From Centropus unirufus (Eukaryota; Chordata; Aves; Cuculiformes; Centropidae): a DNA stretch of 64,000 nt. Below the pieces are notes generated by a model. The model saw only the letters and a list, made by a program, of their open reading frames with translations, did not search any database and was not told the origin of the DNA. This document shows, in pieces, positions 35,257 through 47,687 of the stretch. Numbering within the stretch: the stretch's first letter is position 1; each line of letters starts with the position of its first letter. The DNA lies in NCBI GenBank assembly GCA_013397695.1, contig VYZI01000101.1:2480574-2544573 (forward strand), given 5' to 3'. The translations under genes were made by a program, and so were the position numbers.

Positions 35257-38200
35257 AGACGAGTGGCTACATGTGATTTTTGCTATTTGAAATGTTGCAC
35301 AAGCCATGCTCTCTTTTGGAACACAAACGAAAACGCTTTCTGCATTGATCAGTAGATCATTTCCTATGAAAAAGAAGAGCTCAACTCAGCCTCATGTAAC
35401 TTCAGCGGAGCTGAATTTGGCCCGTTTATTACAAAGGCAAAAAAGAAAGTTGCCTGTTCTTTTCTAACACAGATAAAATAAACAGTAGCAAGACAGTGTC
35501 ATCATGCTCAAACTACACAGAGAATTTCTATTTGAACCGAGTAATGATGAAGTTCATTAATGGAACCAAAACGATGATAGGATGCCCTTAAGATACATTA
35601 CTTATGCAATACATTCCTGCATGCCATGCTTCACACAGACTTTACTTACAGCCCATTATAAGAAGTTATGACCAGAAAATTCATTAATCAAAAAACCATC
35701 AGGCTTGCACCCTGCAAATTGGAATCAGGACTTCAAATTATTGCAAGTACACCAGCACAATACCAACATAATTAGTAAGATAACATATCATTGAGCATTT
35801 TTTTTAAAAAGAAAAAAAAAAAAAAGGAGGGGCAGGGGAAAGGTATCTCTGAATGTAAGCTGGCGACTATCAGGGAATCACCCAGAGCAATGAAGATGTA
35901 TGCTGCTACTCTGCTGTAGGTACACATCCAAGGCAGAACTGTTATGTAGGCAGTTTCCTGCCCTGTTCCGTGTCCACATGAATAACCTGCCTCGATGCAG
36001 GCCAGCTCTATCAGCAGAAGTAACAAGATAGCCTATGCTCTTTTTATTTCTTCTGTTTCTTCTTGCCTCTAACCTCAATAGGGAGGCTGAGAAGGAAGAG
36101 ATAGAGACAACTAACATCACAGCACTTGTTTCCTATACACCATCCACCAGTGATGCAGTAAAACAAAAAGCACAGTGAAGAGGGAATTATGCTTTCTTAT
36201 ACATGGCTGCTGCAAGTCCTCTCTTTTGAGTTCCTCTCATCCTCTGCCCAGTTTATTTCTGGTTCCAAATAATGTCCCAGTATGGCCAAAACACTGGAGG
36301 TGGAGCATGCCCATATTTCTGCCTGTACAATTGTGCTACACAGAGATTATAGAAGACAGAGCAATGCATTCCCAAGGTTAAAACTGACACCTTTGTCCTC
36401 TTCCTTAGCTACCCTTGGGCAAAGCTGAGGACAATATGCTGTAGACCTCCAGTGGGTAATTTGACATGTCGCTAGGACTTCTTCCTTACATATATACATG
36501 AATTTATTAAAGCTGCATCAGAAGCATAGCTTCTGAGGAATTCATTCTGGATTCCTTTGACAAAAGTGTTTAACCTTTCTGGTCTAGAAAAGAACCTTCC
36601 AGAGAATGATGAAATTCATAGAGAATTCAGCTTTGGAATCCAAGACAAATCTACAATGTCCTTCAGTCTTGGATGTAGTGGAGTTCTTGCACAAGGTAAC
36701 TTCTAAATCCATGTAATCTTTCTTTTGTCCATCTCTTGGTGGAAAGGATGTACCAAGAATGGGAAGGGCCACAGCCAAAGTTGACTGTGTTCTGTCTTCT
36801 GGGCGGGGGACCAGCATTACTTAGAGCAATGTCATGGTTCCATATACGCCCAGAAGGCCCACCTGACAGGTACATCTACACCACAATCGAGAAGCTGGAG
36901 CAAATACCATAGCAGAGGTGTAGTGTATCACAAAGACTGACAGTTGCAAGATGTTATATCAGCTATGAAGATGCAGTGGCAGTTATTTCGGTTTTGACTT
37001 ACTATCCAAGTAGGTTACTGGGCACACCGAAGGCTCTGCTACTCCATCTCTATTGCTTTTATGTTATAACCACATCTGCTGGTTGCATGGCTAACACACT
37101 TCAAAGATTGAGAAGATTAACAAAACTTTCCCACAGATAGCTTGGGCATTCCCCAAGTCCAAGACCACTTCCCTCTGCAAGATCAAACTTTCAAATGGCA
37201 AACAATCAAAAATGCAGCCCACACAGAGCTAATCCTGCCATTTGTGCAGATTTTGCTATTCAGTCAAACTGGAACCAACTCTAGCCTTAATCAGTCACAT
37301 CTTCCATTGAAGGAAAGCTAAAAGATGCCTAATAAAAGTTTGCATAAGGTATTGCAGAGATATGCCAATTACTGTAGATTTTCAGGAACATTTCATTACT
37401 TTCATTAACTTGCATAACTCATCAGTTGCTCATAAAGCTAAGCTTCCTTCAGAAAAATAATTTTTTAAACATTTCAGAAAGCTAAACAAACATGATTACT
37501 TCTCCTGATGTCACAGATATAACTTCCTATATCACAGCTTCCCCTAGAGTAAACTATGTTTTCAGAATACATGGCATATTTGGATCTACCTTGCCTGGAT
37601 TGTCTAACACAGTAGCAGTCATCCAAGCAGTAATTCAATATTCTCTTCTACTGTTCTACAGAATTCCTAAAATGCATTTTCTCGGGGAATTTCCTTGTTA
37701 TATATGGAAACAGAAAATAAAAAAAAAAATCTCAAACAGTATAAGGGCCTCATATCCCAAGCTAATTCCCTGCATTGAGAGGTCAGAAGAGGAAAAGTAC
37801 ACAAAAGGAAAAAAAAAAAAAGTCCTTTAAAAGCTAACCCAGTGAGTAAACAAAGTGGCCCCAGCTTACGTGGTATTAGGTGCTTTGTAGCTGAGTCCTT
37901 CAGGAATTACGTTTTTAGTGAGCACATGTCTGGCAGTAATTGGGAGGGAATGATTGGGTGCAAGACTGGAGCCTCTTTCAGTGTGTGAGAGGCAAATGAA
38001 GGATTTTCCTCACTGTTTGCTGTCCCCCTTACAACACATGCCCAGTTTCTGCAGCCGTTGAAGCGGTGGAAAAGTGCCAGAGCAGTTACAAGAAAGCTAC
38101 CAAAGGACTGATCTTTAGTTCTGGAAGTTTGCAAAGAAGATTTTTAGATCTATTTGGGCCTGGAAGAAAGTAGGAAAAACTTGGATCTCGTGGATTCCCT

Positions 38201-38676
38201 CTGCAAAATATAATGGTGAACTCCCAGGTCTGCAAGGAAACACCTGGTGACAGACAAAAGAGCAGCAGGGAGGTTCCAAAAGAGGCCATTATTTTAGGAG
38301 AAAACCTGACAGTCTCCCACATGGCCTTTGTAGCATAGAGTACGCGCCATCAAGTACAGCCACACAGGGAACAAACTAGAAAAGAGCTCTGCAAAGAGAG
38401 ATGTTGCAATGATCTGCAAACTTTGAAGACCAGCAAAATGGCTTCCAAACTCTCACTTCTCATGTGCCCACAAGGTGTCAAATTGAGTTGAAAGCTCTAC
38501 TCTATCAAGGATGACTCTTTAGTCTCAAGATCGTTCTGCTGCTCTCAGCTGTAAGAGCTCACGATAGCTTTGCGGATCACAATCTGATACCCCCAAGTCC
38601 TCACTCTGGAGAGCATGACAAGCACTTATTTCCCAGCCATAAGGGTATGAGAAATTAAGATGATGCTGAACCACTA

Positions 38677-38700
38677 TTATTTAATTATTTAATTATTTAA
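38677..38700. repeat. Three tandem TTATTTAA units
   Basis: Three exact 8-base units in a row, AT-only microsatellite-like sequence. Confidence 0.9.
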
Positions 38701-39628
38701 TTTTAATCATTTAAGTCAAAACTTCAAAGCAGCAAGTCACCTAGTTTCTTTCCAAAGAGGGAAAGGAATATCAGGGTTATGTTTGATCCACAACACTTCT
38801 TTTACCCAGTTGAAAAGCCAGGCGGAGACGCCCCAGAGGACTACCCATGTTTGCTGTATTTCTTTGCAACAGTCTTGGGAAAAAGGTGAGAAATTTTCAC
38901 ATACCCTTCTGATCAACACATGGAGCAGGGAAAGACTATGACTTTTAGGGGCTTCTGACCAGGAGATGGGAATACAGCCCTTTGCCTTCCCGCAACAGAT
39001 TGCCAAAACAAACTGCAAGTAACCACACTCATCCTGGATAGCATCCCAAGAGCTGGGTAACCACAAAGTTAATGAGAGAAAATACACAAGAAAACAGGCA
39101 TTCCTGCCTGCAGTCCTGAGAGGGCTCTTTCACAGAGTACTTCACAGAGGAGAGTGGCCAAACATTCCCAGCCAGGTCTGCAACATAAAACCACATAAGT
39201 TCATCATGTGGCCTTCCCAGAGGCAGATCTGGATTTTCCCCAGCAGGCACTTAACCATGCCACAGCCAACTAAATGAAGAAGCAAGTTTTGATCTCACAG
39301 TGCAGCTCTCAGATCTGCAGAAAAGCGCTCTCCTATATATTCTTCCTCCTACCAATATTCAAGACTCCTACTGAAACCTACCCAGAAAAAATCCACCATC
39401 CAACCCAACCCAATTGCAGTCATAGATGCCACTGTTATGCTGAGGGGGGACAAAGATTCAAAGAAACATGATGTATTTCCTAGAGACATTCTCTGTTGAC
39501 CTATTGAAAAAAATGTTGCCCAAAATATTTTTCAAAAAATTTTCAAAGAATTTTTTACTCTAGTATAAACTATGAATACTGATCAGCTTTGTAAATCTGC
39601 AGGTCACAGGCAGCCTTAGCAAAGATGA

Positions 39629-39648
39629 CCCAGCCCAGCCCAGCCCAG
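39629..39648 (+). repeat. Four tandem CCCAG units
   Basis: Four exact CCCAG copies followed by CTGGGG, so the last copy can fold back on the adjacent CTGGG. It lies 194 bases 3' (transcript sense) of exon 5. Confidence 0.9.
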
Positions 39649-39841
39649 CTGGGGCTCAGATGAATGTGGCAATACTTCGTATTCCACACCATATCATTTG
39701 CTAACACGTTTTATCTACACATAAAAGCTACTAGTCCCAAGCACTGAACTTAATACATTGTGATTTATGCCAGTAGAAAAGAAATCATGTGTCGTCTGGA
39801 AACTCTCTGCCTTCTCCCTCTTACACAGTATTTTCACTTAC

Positions 39842-40000
39842 ATTGTCACCTTCACTCCTCAGTTTCCAGAATGGCTGGATATAAAACCAGGATCCCTCAT
39901 TCCCGGCAGCATCCAGAGACACTCGCATAGCATTCTTCTCTAGAAGAGCTGGCAATCTCTTATTGACTGTGAGGTACTTGTTACTTTTTATGTGCAGTAG
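39842..40000 (-). CDS. ITPR2: ITPR2 coding exon 5 (residues about 123-175, first MIR repeat)
   Basis: The exon is 159 bases, 53 codons, phase 0 to 0. It starts LLHIKSNKYLTVNKR and ends KLRSEGDN. The acceptor is TTTGTTCACAG and the donor AAT|GTAAGT. It forms most of the first MIR-type repeat of the suppressor domain. Lys127, one of the residues that tune IP3 affinity in type 1, is conserved (HIK). A Trp is present at about position 167, where type 1 has Tyr; that site is known to contribute to isoform-specific properties. Confidence 0.97.
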
Positions 40001-40690
40001 CTGTGAACAAATAATAATTTTAGAAGTTACTCTAGCTTTTTCTTCTCCCTTCCGTCAAAGAGGAGGCACTGGCTCTTACACTGTAGAGTTTTTCCATAAC
40101 ATATATGAAGACAAAATAAAACTAGAAGAGAGTTATCAAAGTATACCATTGTTAAGGAAAACAGATAGCATATCTTAGATTGAGAGAAACATGTCAGCCA
40201 TTAACTTCACAGAATATACTACACAGGTAGGGCAAGGGTCCATTAACAACGTTGCCTTCAGGAATTTCATTCATTACAAGGAAGTTGTATGGCACTTAAT
40301 AACATAACTTCTGTCTCATTTATGTGTCACGAAGTACAAATTACTTCAGTGATTTAAAAGGAGCTGCACAGTACCTCTAAAATACAATTTTGAGATAAAT
40401 CTTGAAAATAAAAGATAAATATTTACATTCAGGTTCTAAACTTTAGCAACAAAAATTACACATAAAATTTATATTATGACATATTATTTAAACATGAATA
40501 CGCAACACTTCTGGTAGACTTTAAAACAAGACAGAAAAACACTATATTGTATACTTCACCACGTTCTGTTTACCTGACCCTTGACAATCCAGATTACAGT
40601 GGTTAGTTTCATGTTCACCGTAACCTTGAAATGAAACAACTGTTTCCTTTCCAGTTCTGAGAGAAGGCAGATGTATTTCAGTAGGCTTAC
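40001..40690 (-). other. ITPR2: Intron between exons 4 and 5
   Basis: A 690-base intron with no recognised element. Confidence 0.9.
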
Positions 40691-40777
40691 CTGTATGACA
40701 TTGCTATATTTTACAATTTCGCCCAACAGCTTTCTGTTCTCGCTTTCGTTCTGCTTTTGTTCCAGTTCTGCTGCATG
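40691..40777 (-). CDS. ITPR2: ITPR2 coding exon 4 (residues about 94-122)
   Basis: The exon is 87 bases, 29 codons, phase 0 at both ends. It begins HAAELEQKQNES and ends VKYSNVIQ. The acceptor is TTGCTCTTGCAG and the donor CAG|GTAAGC. It completes the helical arm of the suppressor domain and returns to the beta-trefoil core. The charged, Gln/Glu-rich helix fits the family. Confidence 0.96.
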
Positions 40778-41961
40778 CTGCAAGAGCAAGATTATTTCTT
40801 TAAACTTCAAAAAAATCGCTACCTGTATTCAGCTACTGAAACAGATAGCATAAAGGAGAAATGGCAACATATTTAAAATGCTTCCTCCAAGCTGCAGGCA
40901 TTACAGCACCCAAATTTTAGCACCTGAGATCTACTGCGGCATCGTTTTCTGAACTATTATCACTCAGCTGCTGTGTAATTATTCTGGGTTTTGACTGTCC
41001 AGAATAGAAACTCAGTCACAATTTATGGATTACACCAGAAACTCATACTATTTTTAAAATTTTCAACCATAAATATTAATTCCAGGTGCTCTAATTAAAC
41101 CTGAAGGAGGAAAAAGGAGGGTCTATGATTAGTTTTGCCCTGTCACTATACCTTTTACTTGTAGGGTTTTTAATTGTATATAAATACATTGACTTTATAT
41201 ACAACAAAACAAAACTAGTAGGTCACACATTGCAAAAATCAAGGCTAAGCACAAAAGTCTGGGTAAAACACACCCACTGAACAAACTCTCAGCTCCTAGC
41301 TCTAATTACTGTGTAGCTAGCTCTAACCACACACTGTGCCTTCATTGCTGCTTTTTAACTGTGTTTGAAGGCTGCCCGAGCAGCCTTTCCACTGCACATG
41401 AAATTATCAACCAGGCTTGATGTGAACATTTTTTCACTTAGTCTTCTGCATCCAATTATAACACCAGGCCAGCTCTTATTCAGAGACAGACGAATTGCTC
41501 CATCCACACTGTATTTGATGCGAAATAGAATCTGCCCAATGGTTCAGAGAAGAATTACCTAGACCAAAAGCGAAGACAACTGCAACTCTGAGGACTTTCC
41601 AGACTAAAGCTTGGAAAACTTCTCTTTGTCCACCTAACTCCTAGGACTTCTAAAATAACAGCCGGATTTAAAACAGGGCCCGCTCCTGATTTTAAGGACT
41701 CAATTTTTAGTTTATAAAAATTCTGAAAGCAATATTTTTTCTATAGCAAAGGGACAACCCCCCAGCTCAAAGTAAGACAGAGCAGGGGCAACAAATGCTA
41801 GTCAAGAGATAGGTGAGATAAGCAGACTGTAAAGTTGCCAGGGTGGCATAATAATACCCATCACAGTGGTTCCCAAAGCACTTGTTACTATTCTTTTTCA
41901 TAATATTGTAATTCTGCAGCCTGCAGATTGAGATAAGATTACAAATACCGATGTCTCTTAC
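40778..41961 (-). other. ITPR2: Intron between exons 3 and 4
   Basis: A 1.2 kb intron with no recognised element. Confidence 0.9.
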
Positions 41962-42077
41962 TTGGAGTTTCTTCAACAGTGCCGCTTCTGTATGGTTTCC
42001 TTGTTTGGCTTGCTTGGCTTTCCAGTACTGCTTCTGGGCTGAATACCGGTTCATAGGACACACCTTGAAAAGGCAAT
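41962..42077 (-). CDS. ITPR2: ITPR2 coding exon 3 (residues about 55-93, suppressor-domain arm)
   Basis: The exon is 116 bases: 2 bases completing Asp55, then 38 codons beginning CLFKVCPMNRY and ending ALLKKLQ. The acceptor is CAACCTACAG and the donor CAA|GTAAGA. It encodes the start of the helix-turn-helix arm that projects from the suppressor domain (about residues 67-109 in the family) and helps hold neighbouring subunits together. The AKQAKQGNHTEAA stretch is the type 2 version of a loop that differs between paralogues. It ends in phase 0. Confidence 0.96.
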
Positions 42078-42699
42078 CTGTAGGTTGAAAGAAGTGCTCG
42101 TAAGTAACACTGAAAGACACTTCCTTAATTTGTAAGTATGCTTTGGATCATTTTCTTTTCCAGAAATGCCTAGATACCAGTGTTTAAACGTAGTCAGCCA
42201 ACAGTTTGATGGGAACGATACCATAAAACCAAGTTGAACCTAAAGCCTTCAATAACCTACATATGCCCAGCCCATGCAACCTCTTCAAAAGCCCCAGCCT
42301 GTGAGCCTTCCGTAGACAAAACTGTGTGCTGCTTCATTAGTGCCCTTTGCTGCACCCCAGTGTTTCAGATGTGCTGTTTGGAGGCATGTGAAACCTTGGA
42401 AAAAAACAGTCCTGCTTTCTGTACACCTGGCTACCCTGCTCCTTCTGGCACTGCTGAAATAAAGAATTGCACAGGCACTAGACACAAGTCATCACGGAGG
42501 CTAATACAGTATTCGGGTCTAGATGTGCCTTCATTAAGATTGATTAAAAAAAACTAACAGTAAAAACAACAAAGTGACATGAACTGCACTCCACCACCAT
42601 CCAACAGACCAGGAGGAAAATGGGTAAGGAGGGAGGAGTGGCTGTGTAAAGAATGATGGACAGGAGGCACACCCTGAGGAGACTGCAGCTGAGGGAGAG

Positions 42700-43430
42700 T
42701 CTACAGTAAGAACACAACAACCCCGTGCAGCTCCAGGTTTGGGGAGGAGTGGCTGCAAAGCTGCCTGGGGAAGAAGGACCTGGCGGCGCTGGCTGACAGC
42801 CAACTGAACAGGAGCCAGCAGTGGCCCAGATGGCCAGGAAGGCCAGTGGCATCTTGGCCTGGATCAGAAACAGCGTGGCCAGCAGGGCCAGGGAGGTGAT
42901 TCTGTCCCTGGGCTCGGCCCTGGTGAGGCTGCACCTCGAATCCTGTGTTCAGTTCTGGGCCTCTCACTCCAAGAAGGATGTTGGGGTTCTGGAGTGTGTC
43001 CAGAGAAGGGTAGTGAGGCTGGTGAGGGGGCTGGAGAAAAAGCCCTATGAGGAGCAGGTGAGGGAGCTGGGGTTGTTCAGCCTGGAGAAGAGGAGGCTGA
43101 AGGGAGACCTTCTCACTGCCTCCAGTTGCTTGAAAGGAGGCTGTGGAGAGGTGGGTGCTGGTCTCTTCTCCCAAGTGACAGGTGAAAGGACAAGGGAGAA
43201 TAGCCTCAAGCTGTGTTGGGAGAGATTCAGGTTGGACATCAGGAGAACATTTTTTACTGAGAGTGTCATCAGGTGCTGGAATGGCTGCCAGGGAGGTGGT
43301 GGAGACACCATCCCTGAAGGTATTTAAAAGAGGGGAGATGAGGTGTGTAGGGATCTGGTTTAGTGGTGGGCAGGTATGGTTGGACTTGATGATCTTGGAG
43401 GTCTCTTCCAACCTAGTGATTCTATGATTC
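42700..43430 (+). mobile_element. CR1 LINE, 3' portion with remnant of reverse-transcriptase ORF end
   Basis: A 5'-truncated copy of chicken repeat 1, the dominant bird non-LTR retrotransposon. On the plus strand the landmark phrases are in order: GAGGAGTGGCTG, GCCAGCAGGGCCAGGGAGG, CAGAGAAGG, CTGGAGAAGAGGAGGCTGA, CTTGATGATCTTGGAGGTC, and the terminal repeat GATTCTATGATTC ending at 43430. An open frame of 168 codons (42821-43327) encodes the C-terminal end of the ORF2 protein (RKASGILAWIRNSVASR, VQRRVVRLVRGLE). The correct frame shifts near 43275-43290, where REVVETPSLKVFK continues in another frame, so it is dead. It is antisense to ITPR2. Phrase conservation suggests a younger insertion than the copy at 17833. 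Confidence 0.93.
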
Positions 43431-45194
43431 AATGACTCTAAGAAACCAGGGATAGCAAAGGAAAGCGAGTCATAGTGCACCAACTCCCATTCAACACCTT
43501 GAGAGGATGACCTCTAAATAATTTCCTCCTTTCTCCTTGCTCTGTGTCAGGGTCTCAGGAAGGTAAAGACAGGAGGGCACTACACACTGGATCAACCCAT
43601 CCTATTGAATTTACCAACCTTGTGTGTCATTTTTTAAAAACAGTGGAGTGATTTACCAATTAACGTCGAGGGTGTCAGCAAGGGAAGCAGCAAGGAACTA
43701 TCTCAGAGCCATTGCCTGGGTTTTTAACCACTGAGTAAGGTCAGAAGCAAAGTTTTTATTTTACAGTGCTGCCTACGCACCATCTAATTCCCCAATTTAC
43801 AGTTTTGCAGTTTTTTTGCAGTTTTACATCTGCAGTTGCTAACTACTTAGGTTTAGTTCCAGCCCTCCAATTCACAACAGCACATGTGGGAAATCCTGTC
43901 TATCACACATGGGACAAGAAAAATTTCCTAACTCTGTCCCACCTTTAACAGTGGAAATTCAAGTGTCAAACGTGTAACCTCCCTGTGGATGCTAGATACC
44001 AAGGCAGATGCTATCCTCATCTTCAATATTCTAAATCCAATGGAATTACACTTTCACGCAGAGAGGAGGCAGAAGAGATCATCCTCCGTGATCACAGTCT
44101 GCAAGGAGCTATTGAAACCAAGTTACAGCAGGAACATCTCCTGCAACACAACAGGAGAATGAAGGCAAATCTAGTGTGAAGACTGGTCTTGTCTTTCTGA
44201 AGTAGAAATTAACTCACAGTACTTAAGAAAATAAAACAGGCAGCACTCCCAGCTGCAACCAGGCCCAGCTAAGCCCAGTTCTCTGATGTTAAGAAGGGCA
44301 AGCAGGACTGTGTCACACATTTCACCCACCGCCTGCGTCTCCAGAGCTAAGAGCATTCCCTTAGTTCTTCAAATATGCCATCTAGGCTCTCATCCATTGG
44401 CCATGGGTACACCAAGTTTTCATTGCATTGCCTCTTCCCTTCATAACAATTGCTCTTCCTCCATTATTTGTAGCAGCAAAGCTCCTTCATACAAAAACCC
44501 CTCTGGCAGTAGAACCTTCCTGGGTGCTGTCCCAAAGTCCTCACCAATTTGCTCCCTAATCACAGTCCTCAGTTGCTGTTCCTAGGAGAAAGTGTTAAAA
44601 ACCTTTATCAAAGCAAACCCAACCACCTCACAAAGGTGTTTACTTTCATTTCAAAGGGGAACATTTACAATGAGAACTATATCACACGACCTAGAGTACA
44701 TAACTCCCAGGTTAACTTTTACAATATCCTGGACACGGAGAAGGGAAAAAAAACCAAAAAACAATGCAAAACACTTTGTGCTATTAAATCATTCTGTATG
44801 TCTTAGATTTTATTTCAACTGACAGAATTTCAGCTCATAAGACAAGAAGTCTGCTATTTTCTGTAACCATCTATAATTAAAGCGTCTGCTCAGAAGACTT
44901 CATCAAACGTTTCTCCAAAGTAACAATACTTTCTTTTTATAGGATCAGTCTTCGTTTCTCCTCTACTCCCCACACATCCTGCTACTTGAGTAAACACATC
45001 ACTTCCCATCCTCACACAGTCTCACAGCACAGTGCCACCACACTGCAGAGAATGTGCAGTCAGTACTCTGTGGATCTTACCTTCCAAAGGCGGCTGAATT
45101 TTTCCTAATGATAGTTCTCAAAAAAAAAAAAAAGGAAATTTAGAGCAGGCACTAGATAACTTCAGCCACCACACAGCTCCATCTGCAGCCAGGC

Positions 45195-45240
45195 TGCACA
45201 ACACAGCTCTCCTGACTTCCAGTCTAGTGCTTTAGAAGTT
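45195..45240 (+). mobile_element. MIR/L2-like tail fragment (weak)
   Basis: ACAGCTCTCCTGACTTCCAG, then TCTAGTGCTTTAGAAG, resembles the CTCCTGACTCCCAGTCCAGTG tail shared by MIR and L2 repeats. It is short and diverged. It may belong with the MIR-like core 250 bases to the right, but the order is reversed, so more likely it is a separate fragment. Confidence 0.3.
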
Positions 45241-45499
45241 GAAGTACCAAGAAACTTTGTAAAACCAGTATTATTTCAACTATATTTTCTTCAATCTGTC
45301 TGTTTCCAGACAAGCTTATCCCTACCTTTTTTTTAAGATTCTAGATATATTAAAAAGAAATCCTCTCTTTATTTTTTCCTGGTTTTTCTTTCCACTTACT
45401 TCTATTAAAGCAGCAATAGAATACTATATAAATTCAGGCTTTGTGGCCATAAACGCTGGAGGCAATGGGGGAAGCAGTACCTGCCCTAGAGAGGCTATA

Positions 45500-45595
45500 C
45501 CTTAAATAAACAGGAAAATAGAGAAACTGAGGCATAAGATTATAAAGCAACTTTACAGTACACGCGGTAGATCAAAAGCTCAGCCCTCCTGGGGG
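45500..45595 (+). mobile_element. MIR-like SINE fragment
   Basis: The segment GAGAAACTGAGGCATAAGAT, followed about 20 bases later by a CTTTACAGTACACGCGGTAG-like stretch and then AGCTCAGCC, follows the order of the mammalian-wide interspersed repeat core (AGAAACTGAGGCACAGAGAG ... CACACAGCTAGTAAG ... GGCAGAGC). Ancient MIR and CORE-SINE copies occur in bird genomes. It is strongly diverged; the boundaries are approximate. Confidence 0.5.
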
Positions 45596-45750
45596 TCCAT
45601 CTAGCAATTCATTCATGAGACAGACTGTCTCTTCTAACTTCTCTAGACATTCTCAGATAGCCCTAGTTCCCAATTCATTACTTTATGGAATTTTACATAA
45701 GCGTTTCTCTTCCTGAGGACACTAATTAAACAGTCACTATCAAAGGTAAA

Positions 45751-45780
45751 CAAATAGCTTTAAAGCAAATAGCTTTAAGC
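45751..45780 (+). repeat. 15-base tandem duplication
   Basis: CAAATAGCTTTAAAG is followed immediately by CAAATAGCTTTAAGC. It is a local slippage-type duplication in intron sequence. Confidence 0.85.
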
Positions 45781-46619
45781 AGGCTGGATCAGCCAGTTTC
45801 ACTTACTAAACTTTGATGTGTTTAACTTCTGCAGTTTCATCAATTTTTTCATGCCCCAAAAAAATCTTCCAGGCAAAATTTCAATTACTTGTGTGCAAAG
45901 TGAAGATGGAGAAAATGAGAAACATTGTCCACCCCAGCCCACACACACATTTTTAAAGCAATAAAAATAACTTCAAGTTCCCTTTTCAAAACAGAAAAAA
46001 GGGGGAAGCTCTCCCTGGTCGCACTCCAGGCTTAACCTCCTACACCACACACTGGCTTATTAGAAAGTAAGAAAATAGGACAAATTATTAACACTGATAT
46101 ATATGAATTACTTATTTAACAGACAAGAAGTATATTTATTAATCAGAACAATCAAAAGACAGAAAGCTGCAACTCCCAGACTGTGGAAGACAATCCAAAG
46201 AGGGAAGATGCGCTCAGCACTGAACTGACCATCTGCCTCAGCCTGTGAATGTGCATTAAATGTCATTCTTCAAAGGGCAACAGTGGGTGGAACAATCACA
46301 CATAGCACATCCTCTGAGCAAAAGACAACTACACTCAGGAAGTTTGAAAAGGAAAATAACTATTATGCTTTTTACACATTTATTGATATTGGGTAAAGAT
46401 GGCTTTGAACAATATCTGTCAGATGTTTGCTGTCCCTGAACCTTATCTTTTTTTCTTTTTTTTTTTTTTCTCTGAAGTTTTTAAAACTCAACTCTTGCCC
46501 ATCATGGAAGGTTTCCATGATTCACCGAATTAGAAACATTATCATATGGCTTTACTTAAACCAACAGACTGAAGTAGAAGTGATAGGGCAATTAAATCAG
46601 TGTGTACAAATCTACGTGT

Positions 46620-46935
46620 TTTGACAAAAATAAGGTAAAAAAGAACTGAAGTAAGAGTGGGCGGAATATGAAGGAGCAATAAAATGGGGCATTAAAGAGT
46701 CTTAAGGAGGACAATGGGAAAAGAGATCAGGATTTCTAAGAAGAAAATGAGGCAATTATGGAACGGAGAGAAAACAAGAAGAGACAATGACAAAATGCAA
46801 TTGTGTAGAAGGCAAATAAAAAGGAAAAAAGCAGAGGGGAGGAGGAAAGGAGACAGTGGAATGGAAAGGAGAGAAGAGGAAAGAACAATGTCAGAAAAAC
46901 TTAGAACAGACTAAAGATTGAGAGAAAGGGGGGAC
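46620..46935 (+). repeat. Purine-rich (A/G) block
   Basis: About 300 bases in which the plus strand is mostly A and G, including AGAGGGGAGGAGGAAAGGAG and GGAAAGGAGAGAAGAGG. The ITPR2 transcript is therefore pyrimidine-rich here. It is imperfect and not a simple tandem repeat. Confidence 0.7.
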
Positions 46936-47666
46936 ATCTATGAACTCAAACTTTCATTGCACATGGCTCAAGTAAAAGGGGTATAAATAGTACAGAAGTT
47001 TAAATCAATTTAAGGATTTAGTTAATTTTCTATTTAAAATAGAAGGAAGACCTCTGCTCCTTTTTCAGAGTTGCTGTATTCGATCAACAAGCAGATCTCA
47101 TCTGTGCTATTTTACACCTTGGAAGCTGAATGTGTCTCCCACGGGAAATAACAACATCAAGCTGAAGTGTGTTTAAGGTCAGTCCAAGGAAATTTCCAGT
47201 TCTTTGATGTGACTTTTCTTCAGAGGTACGGGGCTTTATGACACACTGTTCTTCCTCATCTCTGTGAACCTGGCCCTGCAGCAGGGTAAGCATCTCCATC
47301 GCAATGTTACGTGCCTTAGCTCTCACTAGCTTCAGTTGAAATTAGGAGAAGCACTTGGCTCACCTAGTCCCTTCAACTCAATTGTAAAATTGTAAATACT
47401 CTTTTTTTTTCAAAAAAAAAAGAAAAAAAAGACTTCAGGAAATGTGTGGAACCAAATTCTGTCCTCCTTTGCACTGATGTCATTCTGCATATGCACACTG
47501 ATGAACACAGAACCACTCCAGGTTCATTCCAGTGTGCCTGAAGGGGAAATTTGGACGATGGCTTCTTCGTATGGACGCAAAATGAGAAGCAACCACAGCT
47601 TTCCTTTGCTTAACAATACCATTTTGTAAGGTGTTCAGAAACAACTAGAATAGCTACCACCCACAC

Positions 47667-47687
47667 AAAAAAAAAAAAAAAAAAAAA
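47667..47687 (+). repeat. A21 homopolymer
   Basis: Twenty-one uninterrupted A. No recognisable retrotransposed body lies immediately upstream. Confidence 0.9.

Larger units (their letters stand above)
34284..39841 (-). other. ITPR2: 5.6 kb intron between exons 5 and 6
   Basis: Holds a (CA)7 run at 35243-35256, an A-rich/G-rich patch at about 35804-35840, three tandem TTATTTAA units at 38677-38700 and four tandem CCCAG units at 39629-39648. No exon or transposon family is recognised. Confidence 0.9.

Noticed and set aside
42701..43483. A 260-codon minus-strand ORF
   Set aside because: It is the antisense shadow of the CR1 element, whose plus strand carries the recognisable ORF2 end.
47400..47435. 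Facing T-run and A-run considered as a hairpin or terminator
   Set aside because: Homopolymer pairing in AT-rich intron DNA; no associated gene or RNA.
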